Source: Shewanella surugensis
GTDB taxonomy: Bacteria > Pseudomonadota > Gammaproteobacteria > Enterobacterales > Shewanellaceae
Direction: 5' to 3'
Assembly (NCBI RefSeq): GCF_023284005.1
Contig: NZ_JAKIKS010000025.1
Location: forward strand, 1 to 55,151
DNA length: 55,151 nt
Shown: positions 1 through 7,990 of the stretch, piece after piece
Position numbering within the stretch: position 1 is the first letter of the stretch
How the letters are laid out: each line of letters starts with the position of its first letter
The notes under the pieces: model-generated
What the model saw: only the letters and a program-made list of their open reading frames with translations
Told to the model about the DNA's origin: nothing
The model's database searches: none
Program-made: the position numbers and the translations under genes

Positions 1-29
1 ACAACGGTAAGGTGTTCGATCAGGGTCAT
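1..29 (-). CDS. ISAs1-family transposase, N-terminal fragment (partial)
   Basis: The ATG is at 29-27 on the minus strand with a GAGAGG ribosome-binding site just upstream. Only MTLIEHLTV plus one partial codon is inside the window. Short N-termini of this type (a hydrophobic start, then LxxHL and a run towards a DPR motif) are typical of ISAs1 transposases. The rest of the gene is off the edge, so neither integrity nor activity can be judged. Confidence 0.45.
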
Positions 30-116
30 TGGGTTACCTCTCAGAAAGTGAGGTGCGATTAGATCACAGTAATTCAGCAGATTCAATCTTTGTTAACAAA
101 GTGCGATCCCGTCCTG
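1..116 (-). mobile_element. End of an ISAs1-like insertion sequence (runs off the left edge)
   Basis: The minus strand holds the start of a reading frame that resembles ISAs1-family transposases, preceded by a short leader with a 14-bp palindrome (88-101, CTTTGTTAACAAAG). Read inward from position 116, the putative terminus starts CAGGACGGGATCGCAC; as I recall, ISAs1-family ends begin with CAGG. The other end lies outside the window, so the inverted repeat and target duplication cannot be checked. The family call rests on nine residues and the terminal sequence. Confidence 0.5.
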
Positions 117-552
117 CGCTTCGCGTAGCGAAGTTGAGCCAAAGGCGAGATAGCTTGCTGCGGGGATTTTTATTTAATCCAATGAAATAACTATTTATCA
201 ATATGTGATAATACCTATTGATTTCTAGGGGTAATAAGCTGCGAAAGTTTGGATTTAAGAAGATCCCTGTAAATTAAGAATATATTGTAAATAACAAGAT
301 CCATTTGTTTTTTATTTGATTCTTTTTGGTGTTTTTATGTGTTTTTATGTATTCATTTGGTTTTAATGTAAATTCACCAACTTGCATTAACATTAATTAC
401 ACAAATTATTTTGTATTTAACTAATTGATTTTTATATATTTATAGAAAAATAAACTAAGCTTATTGCAATGGGGAAGGATACTCGATAGTTTATACTCGC
501 TATATTATTAAGAGACCCTAATTAATAGGTTAACCGGAGTTAATTACTTACT
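117..552. other. AT-rich intergenic region upstream of aroG
   Basis: No gene is visible. There is a small hairpin next to the IS end (119-133, CTTCGC-GTA-GCGAAG), then a strongly AT-rich stretch to aroG. Three TGTAAA hexamers (about 268, 286 and 367) resemble TyrR half-sites, but none forms a convincing TGTAAA-N6-TTTACA box. The aroG promoter is presumably here; I could not fix it. Confidence 0.4.
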
Positions 553-1605
553 ATGTATTACCAAAATGATGATGTTCGTATCAATAAGATTAAAGAATTG
601 TTGCCACCAATTGCTATTTTAGAACGATTTCCGGCGACACAGAACGCATCAGCTACTGTATTTAATGCTCGTGAAAATATCCATAATCTATTATCAAAAA
701 AAGATGATCGTTTATTGGTGGTTATCGGTCCTTGCTCTATTCATGATACTGAAGCTGCTATTGAATATGGCCAACGTTTAGTTAAATTACGTCAGCAATA
801 TAAAGATCAACTTGAGATTGTCATGCGGGTTTATTTTGAGAAGCCTAGAACAACAGTCGGGTGGAAAGGATTAATCAATGATCCCTATATGAATAACAGC
901 TTTAAAATTAATGATGGCTTACGTACAGCTCGTAAATTGTTATTAGAGTTAAATGACATGGGGATGCCAACGGCAGGCGAGTTTTTGGATATGATAACGC
1001 CTCAATATGTCGCAGATTTAATGTGTTGGGGAGCCATTGGAGCGAGAACGACGGAATCTCAAGTTCATAGAGAATTGGCGTCGGGTCTTTCCAGTCCAGT
1101 GGGGTTTAAAAATGGCACTGATGGCACGATTAAAGTTGCCATTGATGCTATTGGCGCAGCCAGTGCACCTCATCATTTTTTATCAGTCACTAAATTTGGA
1201 CATTCGGCCATTGTTGAAACAAAGGGCAATCCTGATTGTCATATCATTTTACGGGGGGGTAAAGAGCCCAATTACAGTGCTGAACATGTTGCCCAGATAG
1301 GAGAGCAGCTTGATAAAGCGGGTCTAGAAAAGAATGTAATGATTGATTTTAGTCATGCTAACAGCAGTAAGCAGTTTCAACGTCAGATGTTAGTGGCTGA
1401 AAATGTGGCAGGGCAAATATCTCAAGGCGAGCAAACTATTTTTGGTGTTATGGTTGAAAGTAATCTCGTTGAAGGGCGTCAAGATCCAATCGCGGGTCAG
1501 TCTCTTTGCTATGGACAGAGCATTACTGATGCATGTATTGGTTGGGGCGACACTGAGCAACTATTAAAAACACTGAGCGATAGTATTATTGAGCGTAGAA
1601 GGTAA
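553..1605 (+). CDS. aroG: 3-deoxy-7-phosphoheptulonate (DAHP) synthase, AroG type
   Basis: Catalyses the first step of the shikimate pathway in the cytoplasm: phosphoenolpyruvate plus erythrose 4-phosphate give DAHP, leading to aromatic amino acids. The 350-residue product is the same length as E. coli AroG and matches it almost throughout, starting with (M)YYQNDDVRI. It has the GPCSIHD loop (about residue 59), the KPRTTVGWKG segment, GARTTESQVHRELASGLS, the HIILRGGKEPNY segment and the C-terminal DACIGW motif. Such class I enzymes are feedback-inhibited; AroG-like sequences are usually the phenylalanine-sensitive isozyme, but the effector cannot be proved by eye. A GGAG ribosome-binding site lies about 13 nt before the ATG. 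The gene stands alone and ends in a strong terminator. Confidence 0.95.
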   Translation: MYYQNDDVRINKIKELLPPIAILERFPATQNASATVFNARENIHNLLSKKDDRLLVVIGPCSIHDTEAAIEYGQRLVKLRQQYKDQLEIVMRVYFEKPRTTVGWKGLINDPYMNNSFKINDGLRTARKLLLELNDMGMPTAGEFLDMITPQYVADLMCWGAIGARTTESQVHRELASGLSSPVGFKNGTDGTIKVAIDAIGAASAPHHFLSVTKFGHSAIVETKGNPDCHIILRGGKEPNYSAEHVAQIGEQLDKAGLEKNVMIDFSHANSSKQFQRQMLVAENVAGQISQGEQTIFGVMVESNLVEGRQDPIAGQSLCYGQSITDACIGWGDTEQLLKTLSDSIIERRR

Positions 1606-1613
1606 AATGAGTC

Positions 1614-1645
1614 ATGGAGGCAGACATTGCCTCCATTTTATTTTT
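1614..1645 (+). terminator. Rho-independent terminator of aroG
   Basis: A perfect 9-bp stem, ATGGAGGCA (1614-1622) with TGCCTCCAT (1628-1636), a 5-nt loop, then TTTTATTTTT. It starts 9 nt after the aroG stop codon. Confidence 0.9.
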
Positions 1646-1671
1646 AGTTCTTTTAATTATGAAGACTTTAT

Positions 1672-1845
1672 TTAGGCTCGTTGGGTGAGTAAATAGTCAT
1701 TGGCTTTAGCTAAGCTACCAAAGGACGCAATTAAATTATTTTGACCTTTTTCTTGGATCTCAGGGTTACCTGATTGGGTCATCATCCATATCCAAGTTTG
1801 AATGAGTGGTAATGGTGGGTATTGTAAATTTGATGAATCCAACAT
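1672..1845 (-). CDS. Small hypothetical protein (57 aa)
   Basis: A short frame read towards the aroG terminator. I chose the ATG at 1845 because an AAGGGG ribosome-binding site sits about 7 nt upstream of it; an in-frame ATG at 1860 would add five residues. The product starts MLDSSNLQYPPLPLIQ and contains WIWMM, with no signal peptide or known motif. The amino-acid composition looks protein-like, with few rare residues. Family and function are not recognised. Confidence 0.5.
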   Translation of the reverse strand: MLDSSNLQYPPLPLIQTWIWMMTQSGNPEIQEKGQNNLIASFGSLAKANDYLLTQRA

Positions 1846-2286
1846 TGTTGCCCCTTGCATGAATCTGAGTGAGAATACTTTATTTACTCATCTCAATAAT
1901 ATGAGTGTTCGATATTGTTGTAGATAAAGCCGTAGACTATAGCCTTAATTTTTACAAAGGTTAACAATAATAGAGATAATGTTAAATCTTTTTTTGAAAA
2001 TAAAACGAACATTTTTAATGAGCCAATATTGTTCTTATATGAAAACAGTCATTTTGAATGTGATCATTAGTAATGAAACGTAGGAATACATTTTAAAATA
2101 TCGATGGAAGAAACAGTGAGGTGAATTTATTGTTTTTATGCGGAATTATGTTTCGCTTTAAAGTTTTTTAGAGTAAAGATGCAAATTTTTTAACTAAAAA
2201 ATCAAAAAAAAGAGTGCATATTGTGTTCATATGAATTAATTTAGATACAGTGTTATTAATAATTTGTGCTAATTGGGTGGTGGTTT
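1846..2286. other. AT-rich intergenic region
   Basis: About 440 bp of strongly AT-rich sequence between two divergent small genes. I see no coding potential and no clear repeat. It presumably holds promoters for both sides. Confidence 0.4.
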
Positions 2287-2550
2287 ATGAAAAATATTCC
2301 TTTACAGGTCAATATTGAAGGTCAGGGTTGCAAAGTTAATACTGATTGGTTAGCGATAATGGCGACGCTTAAGAAAAGAGGTTTATCTCAGTTAGAGTTA
2401 GAGTCCGTCTATTTTGAAGTGAATGCGGGAATGTTAGTCACAACCCGCGGATTGACCTTAGCGAGATGGGTACCCTCAGAATCATTAAACGGTATTATTA
2501 AAGAAGTGACCTTATCTTCACAAGAAAGTCCTAGTTTGGTCACTGCTTAA
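2287..2550 (+). CDS. Small hypothetical protein, first of a tandem paralogous pair
   Basis: 87 residues from the ATG at 2287, starting MKNIPLQVNIEGQGCKVNTD. The longer frame from 2266 is less likely because the neighbouring paralogue starts with the same MKNIPL. The core residues VNTDWLAIMATLKKRGL and the VTTRGL segment are shared with the next gene, while the C-terminal 20-25 residues differ. There is no signal peptide, membrane segment or motif I recognise, so I propose no function. The pair is clearly a local duplication, kept intact in both copies. Confidence 0.65.
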   Translation: MKNIPLQVNIEGQGCKVNTDWLAIMATLKKRGLSQLELESVYFEVNAGMLVTTRGLTLARWVPSESLNGIIKEVTLSSQESPSLVTA

Positions 2551-2666
2551 TATAAGTTATTGATAACGTAACTAGGTTAAATATAAATAAATGGTAGATA
2601 TCACTAGGTTATTTAATATAGATTAATTATATGCTATAGATAAAACACCCAGAGGAGATAATACTA

Positions 2667-2939
2667 ATGAAAAATATTCCCCTACGCGTTAATATTGAAA
2701 GTCAGACCAGTAAAGTTAACACCGATTGGTTAGCGATTATGGCGACGTTAAAAAAGCGTGGTTTAGAACAGGATGAGCTTGCCAGTGTCTATTTTGACTT
2801 AAATGCAGGAATGAGAGTGACCACTCGCGGTTTGAGCCTCGCTAAGATTACCATGACGGAAAATTTGGAAGGGATAATTAAGGAGCCTACAGTATCAACT
2901 ACTGATTTTGCTGCAATGGCAAATGAGCTAGTGGGTTAA
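2667..2939 (+). CDS. Small hypothetical protein, second of a tandem paralogous pair
   Basis: 90 residues with a good AGGAG ribosome-binding site about 10 nt before the ATG. It starts MKNIPLRVNIESQTSKVNTD and has the same core as the gene at 2287: VNTDWLAIMATLKKRGL, a xSVYFxxNAGM segment and VTTRGLSLAK. Changes between the copies are mostly conservative in the first 60 residues, which points to purifying selection after duplication. It is small, soluble and probably cytoplasmic. Function unknown. The stop overlaps the 3' end of the small convergent gene at 2928-3116. Confidence 0.7.
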   Translation: MKNIPLRVNIESQTSKVNTDWLAIMATLKKRGLEQDELASVYFDLNAGMRVTTRGLSLAKITMTENLEGIIKEPTVSTTDFAAMANELVG

Positions 2940-3116
2940 TTTCCCTAGTTTCCAATGATGACAAAGTAAATTAGACGCTAAAGAAGGAGGTGATTGTGTC
3001 AAGGATAGGATTCTTCCTTCTTTGTAACAAATCGCTTCCCCTTCAATGGTGGTCATTCGATCACAACTCTTGCAGCTCATGAATAAAGGTTGTTTTTTTG
3101 AGGATGAATCTTTCAT
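2928..3116 (-). CDS. Small cysteine-containing hypothetical protein (62 aa)
   Basis: A short minus-strand frame converging on the tandem pair and overlapping the last 12 nt of it. It has four cysteines: a CKSC pair near residue 15, then ICY and LLCHH. This spacing could bind a metal ion, as in small zinc-ribbon-like proteins, but it is no exact family match. The ribosome-binding site is weak (AGAAGAT). It may be a chance frame. Confidence 0.4.
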   Translation of the reverse strand: MKDSSSKKQPLFMSCKSCDRMTTIEGEAICYKEGRILSLTQSPPSLASNLLCHHWKLGKLTH

Positions 3117-3413
3117 AGTACGGATCTTCTATTGAATAATACCATCATTCTATTCTGCTATTTAAGCACTTTTTATGGGGAATATAAAGTTCTCTTTATT
3201 TGGTGTTAATCACTGATTGTTCTTTCCATGGTAGCATAATTAACTGATTGGTTGTTTTGTGTGAGTTGTTTTAAGATTTTTATTCTAGTGTGGATTCATG
3301 TGCTGGGTGGTTATTTCCATGGGTTTTAGATTAAATAAGCTTCAAATAACTTTCTCATTAGAATGTTAACGGCTATTCTAGGCGTTATTATTTTTTCATA
3401 AAATGGGATAAAT

Positions 3414-4163
3414 ATGTGGACCACAGGTCAAGTCGTTGAGCGCATTGATTGGAATGATAGATTGTTTACATTAAAGATAAAAGCTGAGCTTGCTCCTTTT
3501 ATTGCAGGTCAATTTATAAAATTAAGTCAACAGATTGATGGTAGACGGGTCGCCAGAGCCTATTCTTTAGTGAATGCACCGAATAGTGACTATCTTGAAG
3601 TCTTAGCTGTTGTGGTTGAAAATGGTCAATTGTCTCCATATTTACATGATCTAACGGCTGGAGACTCTATCCAGATCACCGCCGCCGCAGCGGGTTTTAT
3701 GACCTTGAATGAACTTCCTCAAAGTGATGATAAGCAATCTGATTTATGGTTTTTAGCGACAGGTACAGCAGTGGGCCCTTTCATTTCAATAATGGAGACT
3801 CAAGAGCCTTGGCAGCGATTTAAAAAAGTGATTTTGGTTTATGGCGTGAGGGAGAAGAAAGATTTGGCTTACTTAGATAAATTACAGGCCTTGGCTTTAG
3901 CTTATCCTAAGCAATTCACGTTGATTTTATCGGTCACTCGAGAAACGGTGGATGGTGCATTAGATGAGAGGATCCCTGATGCGTTAGTCAATGGGCACAT
4001 AGAAGAAAAAGCAGGCGCTAAATTAACGCCTGAGCACTCACAAGTCATGTTATGTGGTAACCCTGGGATGATATCTGAAGCGGTGATCGCATTGAAGGCC
4101 AAAGGAATGGTTAAGAATTTACGCCGAGCACCGGGGCAAATTACCATGGAGAAATATTGGTGA
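3414..4163 (+). CDS. fpr: Ferredoxin/flavodoxin-NADP+ reductase
   Basis: A FAD enzyme that moves electrons between NADPH and ferredoxin or flavodoxin in the cytoplasm, often part of oxidative stress defence. The 249 residues align well with E. coli Fpr. The FAD-binding domain carries AGQF and RAYS (residues 48-51), which contacts the isoalloxazine. The NADP domain carries GTAVGP (117-122) and CGNPGM, and the chain ends in the terminal Trp that stacks on FAD, in EKYW. The gene lies about 105 bp upstream of a DyP-type peroxidase in the same direction. The two may respond to the same stress, but co-transcription is not shown. Confidence 0.92.
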   Translation: MWTTGQVVERIDWNDRLFTLKIKAELAPFIAGQFIKLSQQIDGRRVARAYSLVNAPNSDYLEVLAVVVENGQLSPYLHDLTAGDSIQITAAAAGFMTLNELPQSDDKQSDLWFLATGTAVGPFISIMETQEPWQRFKKVILVYGVREKKDLAYLDKLQALALAYPKQFTLILSVTRETVDGALDERIPDALVNGHIEEKAGAKLTPEHSQVMLCGNPGMISEAVIALKAKGMVKNLRRAPGQITMEKYW

Positions 4164-4268
4164 TCAATTATTGTGGCTTAATCGGGGTTTTGACGTTGAA
4201 TGTATAATTCAATAGTAAAGTTATGGATAATATGAGTAATAATGAATTAGTGCTAAAGGTGATCAAAT

Positions 4269-5201
4269 ATGGGTAATCAGGCTACGTCTCGTGAGCAGTT
4301 AGGAATTTGTGCTGAAGGGAATTTACACAGTATTTATTTGATGTTGAATGCGAATGAAGGCGTTGAAGCCCAAGTTCGTCCTTGTGTTGCGAATGTCGCT
4401 CAATACTTATATGAATTAGCAGATAAATATGCTGATAGTGCTTTTAATGGTTTTATTGCTATTGGGGCAAATTATTGGGATAACCTCTATTGCGACGCGC
4501 GTCCGACTCAACTGAAACCTTTTCCAGCCATACATGAAGGAAGTCGAGAAGCCCCTGCTTTAGAATATGATTTATTTGTGCAGATCCGTAGCGATAGATT
4601 TGATATTTTACATTTAGTGGCCAATGAAGTGTGCCAAATGTTTGAAGGTTTGGTTGAATTAGTGGATGAAGAGAGAGGCTTTCGATTTATGGATAGCCGA
4701 GATCTGACTGGCTTTGTCGATGGAACTGAAAATCCTAAGGGTAGGCAGAGACAAGAAGTGGCTTTGCTCGGTGAGCAAGATCCCCTCTTTCATGGAGGGA
4801 GCTATGTTCATGTGCAAAAATTTGTGCATGATTTAAGCAAATGGCATCGATTACCTCAGAAGAAGCAAGAAGATGTTATTGGTAGAACTAAGCTTGATAA
4901 TATAGAATATGAGTCGAAAGATAAGCCTCTTTATAGCCATATCAAGCGGGTTAACTTGAAAGATGAACAAGGAAATTCAAGAGAAATTTTACGCCAAAGC
5001 ATGCCTTTTGGTTCGGTGAAAGAGCAAGGGTTAATGTTCATTTCTGTATGCGAAAATTCAATCAATTTTGAAAAAATGCTAGAAAGTATGATGGTTGGAG
5101 ATAAGGATGGAAATCATGATCACCTCATGCATTTCACTCAAGCAATAACGGGCTCTGCCTTTTTCGCACCATCACTCGATTTTATGATTGATCAAGGCTA
5201 A
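4269..5201 (+). CDS. DyP-type haem peroxidase
   Basis: A haem-dependent peroxidase of the dye-decolorizing family, close to Shewanella TyrA and E. coli YfeX. The 310-residue product has the family GxxDG motif (GFVDG, 148-152, with catalytic Asp151), the probable proximal haem ligand His224 in SHIKRVN and the distal Arg242 in ILRQSMPFG. There is no signal peptide, so it is cytoplasmic. An AAGGTGAT ribosome-binding site precedes the ATG. The physiological substrate of this family is uncertain. The gene follows fpr and ends at a long hairpin shared with the convergent pseudogene. Confidence 0.92.
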   Translation: MGNQATSREQLGICAEGNLHSIYLMLNANEGVEAQVRPCVANVAQYLYELADKYADSAFNGFIAIGANYWDNLYCDARPTQLKPFPAIHEGSREAPALEYDLFVQIRSDRFDILHLVANEVCQMFEGLVELVDEERGFRFMDSRDLTGFVDGTENPKGRQRQEVALLGEQDPLFHGGSYVHVQKFVHDLSKWHRLPQKKQEDVIGRTKLDNIEYESKDKPLYSHIKRVNLKDEQGNSREILRQSMPFGSVKEQGLMFISVCENSINFEKMLESMMVGDKDGNHDHLMHFTQAITGSAFFAPSLDFMIDQG

Positions 5202-5214
5202 AGTAGAGGGCTTT

Positions 5215-5257
5215 AATAAGCAGAAATAACTCATTAAAGCGGTTATTTCTGCTTATT
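5215..5257. terminator. Bidirectional hairpin between convergent genes
   Basis: A perfect 16-bp inverted repeat: AATAAGCAGAAATAAC (5215-5230) and its complement (5242-5257), with an 11-nt loop. It lies just after the peroxidase stop and touches the last codon of the convergent lipoprotein pseudogene. No long T tract follows, so termination efficiency is uncertain. Confidence 0.65.
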
Positions 5258-5972
5258 ATGTTAGTTTAGAAGTTAGCAACATAGCCAGTGATGGTTTTTT
5301 GGTTGGCAATATTTTTATTTTTACGCCATTTAAACTGACTGTGACGTTATCAATACCTTGCTTTGCAATCTCAACATTAAATTTTTCAATCGCATTAGTG
5401 ATAGTCTTTTTTAATTGGTTTTGAAGTAGCTTATCTGCATTGGTGCTGTGCAATACTCCCATACCTTCATTTTCACGTTCAATTTCATTGAAAATTTCGT
5501 TGTATAGAACAGCGTTACCTTGAGCATCATTTAAACTCAGTTGTAATGAGACATGTCTTTTACTGGTGACTGTGACAAAGCCTGTTTCATTTTTAAATTC
5601 GAAATTGATGATTTTTCCTTTAAGTTCGTAATCAAATTAGGCTTTATCTTGAAATTTAAAGGTATCGGCAGAAACGGATTTTAATTCATTAACAAAAATA
5701 TCTTGTAAAATGAAAGAAACACTTTGATAGTCAGTACCTTGGCAACTTACGCCTAACTTCCACATACCTTGCTGAGCAATAAAAGAGTGTGATTTCTTAT
5801 CTGTTGCATCTATCCAAGCTCGTAGGTCTTCAAATTCATGGACGGCAACTTTTTTATTTTCTCAGATGTTATTACTTAAACTGATCCCTGTTGATTGATA
5901 GTTCGCATCCATGGTTCGTGTACAAGAAGATAGGAAGATTAACGACAAGATAATAAACAAATATTTAAACAT
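5256..5972 (-). pseudogene. Lipoprotein gene broken by two in-frame stop codons
   Basis: Read on the minus strand from the ATG at 5972, one frame runs for 239 codons to the stop at 5256 and is interrupted by TGA (5864-5862) and TAA (5639-5637). The N-terminus is a clear lipoprotein signal: MFKYL, a hydrophobic run, and the lipobox LSSC with Cys17. The segments between and after the stops look protein-like. There is no frameshift, so the gene decayed by two point mutations, or the stops are read through. The overall plan (short lipoprotein signal and a globular domain) recalls YajG-like outer-membrane lipoproteins, but the family is not established. Confidence 0.75.
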
Positions 5973-6123
5973 TTTATCCTTACATTCATAACAAATTAAG
6001 AGGCCGAGAATGATATGGATGACCGATACTTGTGTTAATATATCGTTGGGTTTCATGTTGATAAATTGAAGTTCTTTTTTGAATTAGCAGCATCAAAAAT
6101 CAGAGGGTACTTGAGGATAACGG

Positions 6124-6168
6124 CTTGAAATACCCATTGGAGCCACTTGCTGAAGAGGGTATTTCAAG
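6124..6168. repeat. Long inverted repeat downstream of argR
   Basis: Perfect 12-bp arms CTTGAAATACCC (6124-6135) and GGGTATTTCAAG (6157-6168) with a 21-nt spacer, 16 nt after the argR stop. No T tract is present on either strand. It could end argR transcripts or be a dispersed intergenic repeat. Confidence 0.5.
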
Positions 6169-6183
6169 ATTGAGATTCAATGA

Positions 6184-6654
6184 TTAGTCGCTATAATTAA
6201 AAAGCGATTTAACGGTTTGTGAGGTGTTACTAATATTTTGAATGTTTGATGGGGTGATGAAAATAGTATCATCTCCCGCAATCGTTCCTAAAATGCCTTC
6301 AGGTTTACCGATAGAATCTAAGAGGCGTGCAATCAATTGTGCGGCCCCAGGACTCGTTCTGACAACTATCATGGCCTGGTTATGATCCACATCTAATACT
6401 AAATTTTTTAGTGGGCTTGTCGCTGTTGGTACACCGAGTTCAGCAGGGAGGCAATACACCATTTGTTGTTTGGCATTTCGAGTCCGAACGGCGCCAAATT
6501 TACTGAGCATACGTGATACTTTAGATTGGTTAATATTACTAAAGCCTTCCGCTTGTAATGCGATGACAATTTCACTTTGTGAGCCAAAACGCTCTTCTTT
6601 TAAAATGGCTTTAAAAGTTTTAACGAGATCATCCTGATTTCTAATTACTTGCAT
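6184..6654 (-). CDS. argR: Arginine repressor
   Basis: An arginine-responsive hexameric transcription factor that controls arginine biosynthesis and uptake genes. The 156-residue product matches E. coli ArgR: an N-terminal winged helix with [10 protein letters not shown] and FGAVRTRN (DNA recognition), then the C-terminal core with [14 protein letters not shown] and [10 protein letters not shown], whose acidic pair binds L-arginine. It is divergent from mdh, an arrangement common in gammaproteobacteria. The shared intergenic region has an ARG-box-like sequence, so autoregulation is likely. Confidence 0.95.
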   Translation of the reverse strand: MQVIRNQDDLVKTFKAILKEERFGSQSEIVIALQAEGFSNINQSKVSRMLSKFGAVRTRNAKQQMVYCLPAELGVPTATSPLKNLVLDVDHNQAMIVVRTSPGAAQLIARLLDSIGKPEGILGTIAGDDTIFITPSNIQNISNTSQTVKSLFNYSD

Positions 6655-6732
6655 AATATTATTATTCTTTATTCAACAAAACCACCTTATTGTGAGTAGT
6701 ACTGTTCTATTTGTCAACAAATACTCGATTTT

Positions 6733-6750
6733 AATGAATAATAATGCAGT
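6733..6750. promoter_or_regulatory. Candidate ARG box (ArgR operator) between argR and mdh
   Basis: The 18-mer AATGAATAATAATGCAGT matches the ARG-box plan (TGAAT, four A/T bases, ATTCA) with one mismatch in the second half. A weaker second candidate with two mismatches lies at 6662-6675 (TTATT, CTTT, ATTCA), as expected for paired boxes. The site is about 80 bp upstream of argR. Binding is inferred. Confidence 0.5.
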
Positions 6751-6944
6751 TAAGGCTTGCGAAAAATGTACAATGGGTAGAATGTAAGGTTGCGGAGTGT
6801 AAGCTAAGCGTGTCATCGAAGTTAAAGTGGATTCTAAATGAACACTGACCCAGAATAATTGAATTCTAGCCGCTAATCCAGTAGGGTGACGGCATCAAAA
6901 CCCGTTCTAGCTTATAAACTATCAGAGAATAAATGGAGAAAACT

Positions 6945-7880
6945 ATGAAAGTTGCCGTTCTTGGTGCAGCAGGTGGCATTGGACAAGCATTAGCATTATT
7001 ACTGAAGACGCAATTACCCGCAGGTTCGGCGTTGTCATTGTATGATATTGCGCCAGTGACTCCAGGTGTTGCAGTAGATTTAAGCCATATTCCAACAGAT
7101 GTTGATGTGAAAGGTTTTGCTGGAGAAGATTCTTCGGCGGCATTAGTGGATGCGGATATTGTGTTAATTTCAGCAGGTGTTGCACGTAAACCAGGCATGG
7201 ATCGTTCTGACTTGTTCAACATTAATGCTGGCATTGTGAAAAATCTTGTTCAGAAATGTGCTGATAATTGCCCAAAAGCGTTAATTGGTATTATTACTAA
7301 CCCTGTTAATACAACGGTTGCTATTGCCGCTGAAGTATTAAAAAAAGCAGGTGTTTACGATAAAAACCGCTTATTTGGTATTACGACGTTAGATGTGATC
7401 CGCTCCGAGACCTTTATCGCTGCAGCGAAAGGTTTGAATGTGGCCGATGTTAAAGTGAATGTCATTGGTGGTCATAGTGGTGTCACTATTTTACCTTTAC
7501 TTTCTCAAGTTGAAGGTGTGACTTTCACTGATGAAGAAGTGGCAGCATTGACAACACGTATCCAAAACGCGGGTACGGAAGTTGTTGAAGCCAAAGCAGG
7601 CGGCGGAAGTGCAACCTTGTCTATGGGGCAAGCTGCTTGTCGTTTTGGTTTATCTTTGGTGCGAGGCTTACAAGGTGAAGCCAACGTGATTGAATGTGCT
7701 TATGTTGATGGTGGTAGTGAGCATGCCGAATTCTTTGCTCAACCTGTGCTGTTAGGGAAGCAAGGCGCAGAAAAAGTGTTCGAATACGGTGATGTGAGCG
7801 CATTTGAAGCTGATGCTCGTGACAGCATGTTAGTCACATTGAAAGGTGATATCGAATTAGGTATCAACTTTGTGAAATAA
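6945..7880 (+). CDS. mdh: Malate dehydrogenase (NAD-dependent)
   Basis: Oxidises malate to oxaloacetate in the TCA cycle. The start is the ATG at 6945, with a GGAG site 7 nt upstream; the longer frame from 6933 is not needed. The 311-residue product has the Rossmann motif GAAGGIGQA (residues 7-15), the mobile loop [18 protein letters not shown], and the catalytic His in GGHSG. The length equals the family norm of 312 residues. It is a single gene, ended by a strong terminator and divergent from argR. Confidence 0.96.
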   Translation: MKVAVLGAAGGIGQALALLLKTQLPAGSALSLYDIAPVTPGVAVDLSHIPTDVDVKGFAGEDSSAALVDADIVLISAGVARKPGMDRSDLFNINAGIVKNLVQKCADNCPKALIGIITNPVNTTVAIAAEVLKKAGVYDKNRLFGITTLDVIRSETFIAAAKGLNVADVKVNVIGGHSGVTILPLLSQVEGVTFTDEEVAALTTRIQNAGTEVVEAKAGGGSATLSMGQAACRFGLSLVRGLQGEANVIECAYVDGGSEHAEFFAQPVLLGKQGAEKVFEYGDVSAFEADARDSMLVTLKGDIELGINFVK

Positions 7881-7905
7881 GACGTTACGCAAGTAAACTC
7901 ATATA

Positions 7906-7938
7906 AAAATGGCGCTGATATAATAGCGCCATTTTTAT
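7906..7938 (+). terminator. Rho-independent terminator of mdh
   Basis: Stem AATGGCGCT (7908-7916) and AGCGCCATT (7925-7933), 8-nt loop, flanked by A and T runs, so it may also work for the convergent ispB. Confidence 0.88.
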
Positions 7939-7990
7939 AGCATAAATTGCATTACAATGAGATGAGAGTAATATGCCCCATTGAGCTAAT

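Noticed and set aside
266..375. TGTAAA hexamers resembling TyrR sites upstream of aroG
   Set aside because: None forms the paired TGTAAA-N6-TTTACA box, and such hexamers are frequent in AT-rich spacer.
1037..1300. Frame inside aroG and other long frames opposite or inside clear genes
   Set aside because: They are shadows of the strongly conserved real genes with no own start signals.
5862..5864. TGA in the lipoprotein gene as a selenocysteine codon
   Set aside because: The residue is not at a redox motif, no SECIS-like hairpin is seen after it, and a second stop (TAA) follows in frame.
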